Of a DNA stretch of 64,000 nt, positions 52,533 to 58,923 are shown piece after piece. The stretch is from Sulfuricaulis limicola. Lineage in GTDB: Bacteria; Pseudomonadota; Gammaproteobacteria; Acidiferrobacterales; Sulfurifustaceae. The position numbers were made by a program, and so were the translations under genes. Under the pieces are notes generated by a model. The model saw only the letters and a list, made by a program, of their open reading frames with translations. It ran no database searches and had not been told where the DNA came from. Position 1 is the first letter of the stretch. Every line of letters begins with the position of its first letter. The stretch lies in assembly GCF_002355735.1 (NCBI RefSeq), contig NZ_AP014879.1:1922001-1986000 (forward strand), read 5' to 3'.

Positions 52533-52621
52533 GGAATAACAAAGCCGCCCGCCGGGCGGCTTTTCTTTTTCTCCCCTCTCCCCTCTCCCCTTTAGGGGAG
52601 AGGGCTAGGGAGAGGGGTAAA

Positions 52622-53005
52622 TTACGAAGCATACTGCGCCACGCCGTTCCCGAACGACCAGTTTTCTTTCTTGACCTCGACCAGGCTGATGAACACGTCC
52701 TGTGGCTTGAGGCCGATCGCCTTCTGCAATCCCTCGGCAATGGCTTTGTACAGCGCCTTCTTCAGTTCGACTGTGCGGCCTTCGTTCAGCGTGATCTGAA
52801 TTATTACCAGGTCGTCGGTGTGCGGGATATCCAGATACACCGGTGCGTAGAGAAAATTTCCCCTGGCGTGTTCGTGGGTCACCTGAAACCGGTCCTGCGG
52901 CGGGCAGTTGATCGTCTCCACCATCGCCTGATGCACGACATCACCGATTTTATGCCGGTATTCGGCGTTCTTGCCTTCCATCAGGGAAATTCGCACGAGG
53001 GGCAT
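52622..53005 (-). CDS. Tautomerase-family protein
   Basis: The 127-residue protein begins MPLVRISLMEGKNAEYRHKIG. Removal of Met would leave the catalytic N-terminal Pro1 of the 4-oxalocrotonate tautomerase superfamily. The later half (DDLVIIQITLNEGRTVELKKALY, then LKPQDVFISLVEVKKENWSFGNG) fits the longer Tautomerase_2-type members. The substrate is unknown. It starts 19 bases beyond the last attC of the cassette array. It may be the flanking chromosomal gene or a final cassette whose attC is lost, since no attC follows it. Confidence 0.87.
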   Translation of the reverse strand: MPLVRISLMEGKNAEYRHKIGDVVHQAMVETINCPPQDRFQVTHEHARGNFLYAPVYLDIPHTDDLVIIQITLNEGRTVELKKALYKAIAEGLQKAIGLKPQDVFISLVEVKKENWSFGNGVAQYAS

Positions 53006-53023
53006 GAAACCTCCGGTGAGTTT

Positions 53024-53097
53024 TAGTAACGCTGAGTTGAGGGGCCGAGGGACCCGCGCCAGCGGGACCCGAGGTCAGCTCAACGCACTTGTTGGGC
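53024..53097 (-). other. attC site 8 (distal end, degenerate)
   Basis: On the minus strand, GCCCAAC begins the site and arms (GTGCGTTGAGC/CTCAACTCAGC) flank a GGGTCCCGCTGG-CGCGGGTCCC hairpin. The far core reads GTTACTA instead of GTTRRRY. That mismatch suggests that the array ends here at a non-canonical junction. It follows the disrupted lipoprotein cassette. Confidence 0.8.
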
Positions 53098-53329
53098 TGA
53101 CTTTAATCAGCAATTTATCGGATATATCCCGAATTTCTTTTCCTTCACGAATTTAATTTCCGGAATCTTAAACACTTTGCCGTCGACGGTAATCAACGGT
53201 AAGGTAATGAATATTTCATGTTCAATCGGCGTCTCTATTTCTGCCGATAGCAAAAATATTCTCCTGTGAACCTCCCCCGATTTCGTGGACACCCCGTTAA
53301 GGTGGACAATACCGAAATCGGAGGACCCT

Positions 53330-53626
53330 ATGTCAGCACAAAAACGACGTCAATACACCGAGGAGTTCAAGACCGAGGCCGTGCGCCTGGTGCAGGAAAG
53401 TGGTAAACCCGTGGCCGAGATCGCACGGGAGCTCGGCATCGCGGAGAATCTGCTGTACCGCTGGCGAACCGAGGAACATAACGCACGTCGCCTCGGGACC
53501 ACGCGGACGAACCTCAAGGCCGAGCACGAAGAGCTGACGTGTCTTCGCCGCGAGCTCGACACCGTGAGAAAGGAGCGTGATTTTTTAAAGCGTGCGGCGG
53601 CGTTCTTCGCGAGGGAGCGGTCATGA
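53330..53626 (+). CDS. IS3-family transposase OrfA
   Basis: A 98-residue DNA-binding protein. The start MSAQKRRQYTEEFKTEAVRL follows CGGAGG. The helix-turn-helix is KPVAEIARELGIAENLLYRW, and a leucine-rich coiled coil (EELTCLRRELDTVRKERDFL) allows OrfA/OrfB multimerisation. It ends ARERS, with its stop overlapping the OrfB ATG (ATGA). Coupled initiation or -1 frameshifting at TTTTTTAAAG could link the two frames. Confidence 0.95.
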   Translation: MSAQKRRQYTEEFKTEAVRLVQESGKPVAEIARELGIAENLLYRWRTEEHNARRLGTTRTNLKAEHEELTCLRRELDTVRKERDFLKRAAAFFARERS

Positions 53627-54486
53627 GATACCGCGCCATCCGGGAGAACGTCCGCCGCTTCCCCGTGCGCCTGATGTGCCGGGCCCTGAAGGTCTCGGCG
53701 GCCGGCTACTACGCCTGGCACACCCGGCCGGAGAGCCAACGCGCGGTGCATAACCGGGCGTTGTTGGTCTCGATTCGGGCGATCCACGCCGGGAGCCGCT
53801 GCACCTATGGCAGCCCCAGCATCTGCGATGCACTGCAGAAACGCGGGCACCGGATCGGCGAAAATCGCGTGGCGCGGCTGATGCGCCTCCACGGCATCCG
53901 GGCCAAAACGGTGAAAAAGTGGAAGGCCACGACCGATTCCGGCCATAAACTGCCGGTGGCCGCCAACACACTCGATCGGCGGTTTGCGGTCGACGAACCG
54001 AACCGGGTGTGGGCCGGTGACATCACCTACGTCTGGACGCGGGAAGGCTGGCTGTATCTCGCCGTGGTGCTCGATCTCTACTCGCGGGCCGTGATCGGCT
54101 GGGCGATGGGGCCGCGGCTCACCGCCGATCTCGCCACCCAGGCACTGACCATGGCGCTGTGGCGGCGCAAACCGGCCAAGGGGCTGCTGCATCACTCCGA
54201 TCGCGGCGTGCAGTATGCGAGCGGCGATTACCAGGGACTGCTCGGCCGCGCCGGCATGACGTGTTCGATGAGCCGCAAGGCGAACTGCTGGGACAACGCC
54301 TGCGTCGAGAGTTTCTTCGGCACGCTCAAGAAGGAGCTGATCCACGACCGGCGCTATCTCACGCGGGAAGAAGCGAAACAGGACATCTTCGAATACATCG
54401 AAGTGTTCTACAATCGGCAACGTCGTCATTCGACCCTCGGCTACCGTTCACCGGCCGAGTTCGAGGCGATGAACCAAGTTGCTTGA
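53623..54486 (+). CDS. IS3-family transposase OrfB (DDE integrase)
   Basis: The 287-residue catalytic subunit carries the DDE triad: Asp in VWAGDITYVWT, Asp in LLHHSDRGVQYAS and Glu in NACVESFFGTLKKEL. The start is the ATG overlapping OrfA's stop. The C-terminal QRRHSTLGYRSPAEFEAMN is typical of the IS3 subgroup. No internal stop or frameshift is seen, so the element may still be active. Confidence 0.96.
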   Translation: MRYRAIRENVRRFPVRLMCRALKVSAAGYYAWHTRPESQRAVHNRALLVSIRAIHAGSRCTYGSPSICDALQKRGHRIGENRVARLMRLHGIRAKTVKKWKATTDSGHKLPVAANTLDRRFAVDEPNRVWAGDITYVWTREGWLYLAVVLDLYSRAVIGWAMGPRLTADLATQALTMALWRRKPAKGLLHHSDRGVQYASGDYQGLLGRAGMTCSMSRKANCWDNACVESFFGTLKKELIHDRRYLTREEAKQDIFEYIEVFYNRQRRHSTLGYRSPAEFEAMNQVA

Positions 54487-54957
54487 GCCGGTGTCCATGA
54501 ATTTGGGGGAAGTCCACCTGCCTTCAAATAACCCGAATTCATCCTCCGTATCTCCTTTAAACACTGTCGACTCAAGTTTCTCCAATTCTTTCTTGAATGT
54601 TCCCCTGAATAGATGGAGCTTCATAAATTCCAGGTTCTGGTGCTTCGGGTTCGTTACTGTTCGCATCGAAACTTTTTTACTCTGTAGTGAAACTTCCATA
54701 CCGACTGGGACAAAAAGTCTTAACATGAATTCTCCCGGCGGTTTGTCGAGGGCGTCTTCGCCGACGGTCGCCTCTAGCGTTACTCGGTCCATTTCATGTC
54801 GCCATATATTCTTAGGAGCGTTTATGGCTCCGCAGGCCTTTGAAATAGCTTGACCGCCTGGCGCTTCTGGCTTGTAGTAATCCACCGACATGGGCACACA
54901 AGCTACTAGTGCCATGCACCACAACAGTGCCAAAGTTAATCCATTTTTCATGTTGTG

Positions 54958-55015
54958 GCCCAACGATAGAACTCAGCCGCGCGGTTTCTGCGTCGGCTGA
55001 AGTGATTTGTTAGGC
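54958..55015 (-). other. attC site 7
   Basis: The minus strand reads GCCTAAC, AAATCACTTCAGCC, a short GACGCAGAAACCGCGCGG centre, then GGCTGAGTTCTATC and GTTGGGC. Arms pair with the single extra base expected in attC. It lies between the 173-residue lipoprotein cassette and the IS-split cassette. Confidence 0.88.
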
Positions 55016-55494
55016 TCCTTAAATTCAATCATTGCCCCATCACCGAAAGCTTCTTCGATTGCGGATTTAAGGCTCGCTTGAAGTTCAGCCTCTCTTTTGC
55101 CTTTACTCCAACGACCAAAATCATAAAATACAACCCGTATTTTGTGATACTGACGATCAATCAGTAGCGTTACTTGCAAGTTTTTCGATGCACATGAAAT
55201 CAATCCGCAAATCGCGTAGGTCGCTTCGTATGCTTCACAAGGCTGCGTGTAACTGTTAATTCCCTGATCTGCATCACATCTGATAGTTTTTAGTTGTTCT
55301 GATCTTGCCCATTTTCTGAAGATAACGAGCACTTCTTCAAACTTTTTTTGCTCTTCACCTCTAATTCCATCTGTGCTGGAGATATCAAGCTCTGGTCGTA
55401 AAACGTAGTTGTCAAACCGCCAACAACTAAAGCCCATAAGCGGCATCACTGACAACACAATTACAATTCTGAAACGCAATCCCACTTTTCGCAT
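54973..55494 (-). CDS. Cassette-encoded predicted lipoprotein (173 aa)
   Basis: Begins MRKVGLRFRIVIVLSVMPLM, with a lipobox-like GFSC cysteine soon after. The mature region has two short Cys pairs (CDADQGINSYTQPC and CGLISC) and a helical C-terminal half (KREAELQASLKSAIEEAFGDG). The last residues (NKSLQPTQKPRG) are read from attC site 7. No family is recognised. A/T-rich composition matches the array, not the chromosome. Confidence 0.75.
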   Translation of the reverse strand: MRKVGLRFRIVIVLSVMPLMGFSCWRFDNYVLRPELDISSTDGIRGEEQKKFEEVLVIFRKWARSEQLKTIRCDADQGINSYTQPCEAYEATYAICGLISCASKNLQVTLLIDRQYHKIRVVFYDFGRWSKGKREAELQASLKSAIEEAFGDGAMIEFKEPNKSLQPTQKPRG

Positions 55495-55501
55495 ATTTGG
55501 A

Positions 55502-55562
55502 GCCTAACGCAGAGTTCACCGGCGCGCCGTCTTTGCGCGTCCGGTGGAACGACGTGTTAGCC
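55502..55562 (-). other. attC site 6
   Basis: The minus strand reads GGCTAAC, ACGTCGTTCCACCGG, a GCGCAAAGACGGCGC centre, CCGGTGAACTCT and GCGTTAGGC. The arms CCACCGG/CCGGTGAA pair as required. It closes the BrnT/BrnA cassette. Confidence 0.92.
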
Positions 55563-55812
55563 GCGATTTCTCTGGAAGCTCTTCTCGGATAATTTGACGC
55601 AATAAGGCCGCAGTGACGGGTTGTTCGTTCTTTTCCAAGAAGGCTTTCAATGCTTCGTTCATCATCGTTTGATATCCAATACCGGCACGTTCGGCACGGG
55701 ACCGGAATTCATCCAGTATGGAATCATTGATATAAATCGTAATACGAGTCTTGCCCTTTGCAGGAATCAGAGCGCCTCGTTTCCCTTTCGAAAAATCGTA
55801 TTCAGTTCTCAT
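55516..55812 (-). CDS. brnA: BrnA-type antitoxin
   Basis: BrnA neutralises the BrnT RNase toxin and represses the shared promoter through a C-terminal ribbon-helix-helix. The protein begins MRTEYDFSKGKRGALIPAKG and has KTRITIYINDSILDEFRSRA and GIGYQTMMNEALKAFL, the family pattern. The final basic residues (LTRRSTGRAKTARR) come from attC site 6 and are unlikely to be functional. Its start overlaps the BrnT stop, coupling the two. Confidence 0.86.
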   Translation of the reverse strand: MRTEYDFSKGKRGALIPAKGKTRITIYINDSILDEFRSRAERAGIGYQTMMNEALKAFLEKNEQPVTAALLRQIIREELPEKSRLTRRSTGRAKTARR

Positions 55813-56098
55813 AGCTTTTCACCTCATGTCGCGTGGCATGACGAGCCGATATGATTCGGATTTCCTCGTCACGAAGTGTGTAGATAACAACCAGGATTTC
55901 TCCAGCGCTGCCCATACCAACTGCAACAAACCGTTCTTCATCAATGGAGTCCGGTTCCAGCCGATGGATCGCCAGCGGGTCATAAAACACACCTTCGGCG
56001 TCCGCAAAGGAAACCCCGTGCTTTCTCAGATTACTTACGGCTTTTGCAGGATCGTATTGGAAGCGCACTGATTCAGTATATGCACTATATGCATACAC
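55802..56098 (-). CDS. brnT: BrnT-type ribonuclease toxin
   Basis: BrnT is a small RelE-fold toxin that cleaves mRNA when not bound by BrnA. The 98-residue protein has the motifs VRFQYDPAKAVSNLRKHGVSF, FYDPLAIHRLEPDS, ERFVAVGMGSAGEILVVIYT and RIISARHATRHEVKSYE, all diagnostic. It is the first gene of its cassette, only about 25 bases after the previous attC, so the cassette carries little space for its own promoter. Confidence 0.92.
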   Translation of the reverse strand: MYAYSAYTESVRFQYDPAKAVSNLRKHGVSFADAEGVFYDPLAIHRLEPDSIDEERFVAVGMGSAGEILVVIYTLRDEEIRIISARHATRHEVKSYEN

Positions 56099-56120
56099 CG
56101 CAAGTAAATGGATTTTTGGC

Positions 56121-56187
56121 GGCTAACGTTTGAATTCACCGGCCTGCGGGGCTTTTCGCGCAGGTCCGGTGGAATGAATTGTTAGGT
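56121..56187 (-). other. attC site 5
   Basis: The minus strand reads ACCTAAC, AATTCATTCCACCGG, a CCTGCGCGAAAAGCCCCGCAGG centre, CCGGTGAATTCAAAC and GTTAGCC. The arms CCACCGG/CCGGTGAA match those of site 6, indicating a shared subfamily. Confidence 0.92.
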
Positions 56188-56707
56188 CACTTTGGGCATT
56201 CTTGGAAAGAAACTCAAGCATCGGCCGTTCGAGCGGCAAAGCGTTGTGGGCCGGATTGATTACAACTCCGTCGTACGTGCTCCCTTGCAGCGCAAAAGAC
56301 CAAGCGTCATGAGCAGGCAGGACCCAGCCCGTAACCTCTAACTTGGTGTATGCCTTCAGCGCCTTCCAATCGGAGAACAGCACGAGGTAGTTCTTCCCGT
56401 CTTTCCCCGCTGACAACACACCAAAGTGAGTGCCTTTCTTTAGAACTGTTCGGCCCGGCTTAATACCGATAGATGGCTTTTCGCCATCGGGAAGCATGGC
56501 AGCCAAATAGTTGGCGCGTTGTAACTCGAGAAGCAACAGGTCCTTTGCCGCGGTAGAGTTTTCGGAAACCACTCGGTCCATAGCATGGACAAGGGAAGGA
56601 TTCTCTACCGCCGTATTCAGGTCCACCGGAGGAGCGCCACTCCCAGCGTTGGCACCCGCGCCAAACGCCAGAAGAGAAGTGAATGCGAGCCGCAACTTTT
56701 GCAACAT
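56123..56707 (-). CDS. Exported SseB-like cassette protein
   Basis: The start MLQKLRLAFTSLLAFGAGAN gives a signal peptide ending near ANAGS. The mature part resembles the SseB N-terminal domain: LLLLELQRANYLAAMLPDGE, GTHFGVLSAGKDGKNYLVLFSDWKALKAY, HDAWSFALQGSTYDGVVINPA and ERPMLEFL. SseB-domain proteins occur near type VII and other secretion genes, but their role is unclear. The last residues (TGPARKAPQAGEFKR) are read through attC site 5. The assignment rests on pattern only. Confidence 0.7.
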   Translation of the reverse strand: MLQKLRLAFTSLLAFGAGANAGSGAPPVDLNTAVENPSLVHAMDRVVSENSTAAKDLLLLELQRANYLAAMLPDGEKPSIGIKPGRTVLKKGTHFGVLSAGKDGKNYLVLFSDWKALKAYTKLEVTGWVLPAHDAWSFALQGSTYDGVVINPAHNALPLERPMLEFLSKNAQSDLTIHSTGPARKAPQAGEFKR

Positions 56708-56715
56708 GGTGAGTG

Positions 56716-56780
56716 ACCTAACGCCGCGCTTGAGCGGCGCGCCGCTGTATGGCGCGTCCGCCTCGAAGCGCTTGTTGGGC
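56716..56780 (-). other. attC site 4
   Basis: The minus strand reads GCCCAAC, AAGCGCTTCGAGGCGG, an ACGCGCCATACAGCGGCGC centre, GCCGCTCAAGCGCGGC and GTTAGGT. Inner arms pair fully. Confidence 0.92.
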
Positions 56781-56788
56781 ATGAATGT

Positions 56789-57106
56789 TCATTGTTTGAG
56801 GATAGACGAAACAACAATACTGAGACCGAAGACAACCGCCACCACAACAAACGCGAGCGCTACTCGCAGCCACGAAAACTGTTTCGTTGAGATTTCTTTG
56901 CCGTGCTTCTCGGAGAAGAGCCACCCAAAAAACCCTTCACCCGCGACATAAGCGGGAGGACCAACTACAACTAGAAGAAACCACCCAAGATCGGTTTTCG
57001 GTAGGTCGGGCCACAGTTGCAGGATGAGCAGGGCCGCCACAACAAGCCAAACTGCCGCAAGGCCAAAAAGAAACTGAAGACGCTTGGTGGGTTTCTCTCG
57101 CTGCAT
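56789..57106 (-). CDS. Cassette-encoded small membrane protein (105 aa)
   Basis: The start MQREKPTKRLQFLFGLAAVW gives three predicted helices (FGLAAVWLVVAALLILQL, GWFLLVVVGPPAYVAGEGFFGWLF, WLRVALAFVVVAVVFGLSIVV). The N-terminus is positively charged. No family is recognised. It ends just before attC site 4, as a normal cassette gene should. Confidence 0.72.
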   Translation of the reverse strand: MQREKPTKRLQFLFGLAAVWLVVAALLILQLWPDLPKTDLGWFLLVVVGPPAYVAGEGFFGWLFSEKHGKEISTKQFSWLRVALAFVVVAVVFGLSIVVSSILKQ

Positions 57107-57115
57107 TCTGGTTAT

Positions 57116-57202
57116 GCCCAACGCCGTGTTGAGCCGCGCGGGGTACGACTGCCAAACCCTGCGCCAGCGTTACACCGCGTCGGCTCGAATAAGAAGTTAG
57201 GC
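57116..57202 (-). other. attC site 3
   Basis: At 87 bases, a longer attC. The minus strand reads GCCTAAC, TTCTTATTCGAGCCGA, an extended centre with GTAACGCTGG, then GCCGCGCGGCTCAACACGGC and GTTGGGC. The outer arms GAGCC/GGCTC pair. Confidence 0.87.
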
Positions 57203-57484
57203 ATTGAATGCTCCAACTTTCCACGCTATTCCGAACGCGACGACCAGCAAAAGGAAAACAGAGCCGAATATAGTAGCGACTTCGGACTGAACAATAATGC
57301 GACCATCGGGCGCACGCGCAAAACCGTGCCACGGAAATTTCATTTTGTCGTCTTCGGGTCTTTGGCCTTGTACTGCTCCCAGAGAAAGAATTGCAATGAG
57401 GGTGTAACCCACCATACCGCCTATGGCTTCCCAAAAGGGAAGAAGAAAGATCGTGGATAACAAGTAAACAATCTGTGGTTTCAT
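57197..57484 (-). CDS. Cassette-encoded small membrane protein (95 aa)
   Basis: Begins MKPQIVYLLSTIFLLPFWEA and has two helical segments, one at the start and one at the end (TIFGSVFLLLVVAFGIAWKV), with a polar middle (QGQRPEDDKMKFPWHGFARA). The stop codon lies within the first core of attC site 3, a classic cassette arrangement. No family is recognised. Confidence 0.72.
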   Translation of the reverse strand: MKPQIVYLLSTIFLLPFWEAIGGMVGYTLIAILSLGAVQGQRPEDDKMKFPWHGFARAPDGRIIVQSEVATIFGSVFLLLVVAFGIAWKVGAFNA

Positions 57485-57488
57485 CGAT

Positions 57489-57551
57489 GCCTAACGCTTC
57501 GGTTGAGCGGCGTGCCGTTTTTGCGCGTCCGCCTCGAACCGATTGTTAGGC
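57489..57551 (-). other. attC site 2
   Basis: The minus strand reads GCCTAAC, AATCGGTTCGAGGCGG, an ACGCGCAAAAACGGC centre, ACGCCGCTCAACCGAAGC and GTTAGGC. It is very close in structure to classical 60-bp attC sites. Confidence 0.94.
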
Positions 57552-58210
57552 CGCCTTAGAGCGCTTGGCCAATCGCGGCCGAATCGCGTGATCCCAATTG
57601 CCACGCAAGCAAAGGCAAACAACACAATGCTAATGAAGGCAACAACGAAGACAAATACATATGGATCACTATTCCAGGAGATGTAAGGATTATCTAGTAC
57701 GAATATGTTTGGTATCTGGCCCATCACGAGTTTCGAGATAAAGAAAATTGTTGCAGCGATGACGATGGGTAGCATGACGAAAAGTCCGAGCCAACGCTCG
57801 CGGCGTTCTTGTAAACGCCTCGGTTCTAGCTCAACCAGCAAGCGCTCAAGCTCTTGTTCCCCCCGTTCGAGTTCTGTTATTGCAGCCAACGCTTGTGCAC
57901 GGTCTGCGGAGTCCGTCAGTGCTTCGGCTTGTCGGCGCAAGGCACCGAGATCGACCCGATTGCGCTCCTGAGCGAGACCTCCGTTTTTTATTGACTCGAT
58001 AGGGCTAGTTGGGCGGGTTGAACCGTCGATTCCCCTGGGTGTTGTGAAGGGCTCCTTCGCCTTCTGTTTTATTTCAGCAAGTTTGATGCGAAGCGCACTG
58101 CTAGGTTTGCGGGTGATCGCTGACTCTAGAATTGAGATCGCTTCCGAAAAGCGCCCATAAGCCGCATAGACTTCAGCTTCTTTAATCACGTCATCGGTTT
58201 TGGTTTGCAT
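57491..58210 (-). CDS. Cassette protein with FimV-like N-terminal repeat and two membrane helices
   Basis: The start MQTKTDDVIKEAEVYAAYGR gives 239 residues. Residues about 9-50 (KEAEVYAAYGRFSEAISILE and SALRIKLAEIKQK) strongly resemble the TPR unit of the FimV C-terminal region at 23.1 kb. A charged linker and coiled coil (ITELERGEQELERLLVELEP) lead to two helices (WLGLFVMLPIVIAATIFFI and YVFVFVVAFISIVLFAFAC). The last 20 or so residues are read from attC site 2. Function is unknown; an interaction with FimV-type polar complexes is speculative. Confidence 0.77.
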   Translation of the reverse strand: MQTKTDDVIKEAEVYAAYGRFSEAISILESAITRKPSSALRIKLAEIKQKAKEPFTTPRGIDGSTRPTSPIESIKNGGLAQERNRVDLGALRRQAEALTDSADRAQALAAITELERGEQELERLLVELEPRRLQERRERWLGLFVMLPIVIAATIFFISKLVMGQIPNIFVLDNPYISWNSDPYVFVFVVAFISIVLFAFACVAIGITRFGRDWPSALRRPNNRFEADAQKRHAAQPKR

Positions 58211-58215
58211 AGCTG

Positions 58216-58296
58216 GCCTAACGCCCCGGTTGAGCGGCCGAGGACCCGCGAGCAAAGCGAGCGGGAACTCGGTTCGCCTCGAACCGGATGTTAGGG
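58216..58296 (-). other. attC site 1
   Basis: The minus strand reads CCCTAAC, ATCCGGTTCGAGGCG, an imperfect GAGTTCCCGCTCGC-TTTGCTCGCGGGTCC hairpin centre, then GCCGCTCAACCGGGGC and GTTAGGC. CCCTAAC matches by complement the GTTAGGG at the array's proximal end, confirming the first cassette's boundaries. Confidence 0.9.
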
Positions 58297-58923
58297 GCCC
58301 GCAAACGGGAACCAAGAACCATGAGAAATGCCCTTAAAATTTATCTGTGGTGCTGAGAGTAGCTGCTCTTTTCTATGAACCCCCGCAATTCTGATTGCAA
58401 ACGGTTGTTTAGGGTCCGGAGTCATCACCGGATACGCCAGTATGTAGCTTCCTCGCCGAATTTGAACTGGTTTTGATAAATCGTTTGTTGTGAGGTCCTG
58501 TTCTTGATAAGTACATTTCGTGTGACGAGCTTCGTCAGCTGCGCAAGGGAACGGGCCCCCTGCAGCAGTTGGTGACAGAGTTTTGCCGTCAATATCAAGC
58601 ATTATGCCACTGGGAGTAAGAGTGAACTCTTCGCTTTGTGGGTAGAAGTAAAGTGCGACGTGGAAACTTTGACCAGAACGGTCAAGATTGCGGCAACACA
58701 TGATTGGGATTAATGGGAGAACTGGACCGACAGCATCTATTCCCGGTTTGTAGTTTAGAGGTATTACCCTGTACACGATTCCGTCTGCATAGAATGTGCC
58801 GTCTGCATCGAGCCGGTGTTCGGATGTTTCAGTGATATAGGGTTCACTTACGGAATAGGTGCCGCCCATCGCGCAGCCGTTTAGCGCAACAGCTACAAGT
58901 ACCACTATGACAGCGCTCTTCAT
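58291..58923 (-). CDS. Cassette-encoded predicted lipoprotein (210 aa)
   Basis: Begins MKSAVIVVLVAVALNGCAMG with a clear lipobox (LNGC). The mature part has two Cys sites (MCCRNLDRSG and GPFPCAADEARHTKCTYQ) and beta-type segments. It is the promoter-proximal cassette, directly after the lone core site, so it would be best expressed if an upstream promoter exists. The stop lies in attC site 1. No family is recognised. Confidence 0.77.
   Translation of the reverse strand: MKSAVIVVLVAVALNGCAMGGTYSVSEPYITETSEHRLDADGTFYADGIVYRVIPLNYKPGIDAVGPVLPLIPIMCCRNLDRSGQSFHVALYFYPQSEEFTLTPSGIMLDIDGKTLSPTAAGGPFPCAADEARHTKCTYQEQDLTTNDLSKPVQIRRGSYILAYPVMTPDPKQPFAIRIAGVHRKEQLLSAPQINFKGISHGSWFPFAGP

Larger units (their letters stand above)
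53267..54516 (+). mobile_element. IS3-family insertion sequence, 1,250 bp
   Basis: Ends are imperfect inverted repeats: TGAACCTCCCCCGATTTCG on the left and TGGACTTCCCCCAAATTCA (reversed complement) on the right, both followed by TGGACACC. Identical CCTG target copies flank the element (53,263-53,266 and 54,517-54,520). It encodes OrfA (helix-turn-helix) and OrfB (DDE transposase) in overlapping frames and looks complete. It lies in the array opposite to the cassette genes. Confidence 0.94.
53107..54951 (-). pseudogene. Lipoprotein cassette gene split by the IS3-family element
   Basis: The N-terminal part starts MKNGLTLALLWCMALVACVP (lipobox LVAC) and continues to FGLFEGR, where the IS begins. 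The remainder (RIFLLSAEIETPIEHEIFITL ... GIYPINC) continues on the other side. Removing the IS and one CCTG copy joins codons GGC AGG AGA ATA in frame, giving one lipoprotein of about 200 residues. Each fragment alone runs a few codons into IS sequence. Function is unknown. The intact halves show that the disruption is recent. Confidence 0.9.

Noticed and set aside
52541-52570. Terminator-like hairpin AAAGCCGCCC/GGGCGGC followed by TTTTCTTTTT as the end of a plus-strand gene
   Set aside because: No plus-strand gene precedes it; it follows two-hairpin repeat copy C and is more likely part of the repeat cluster.
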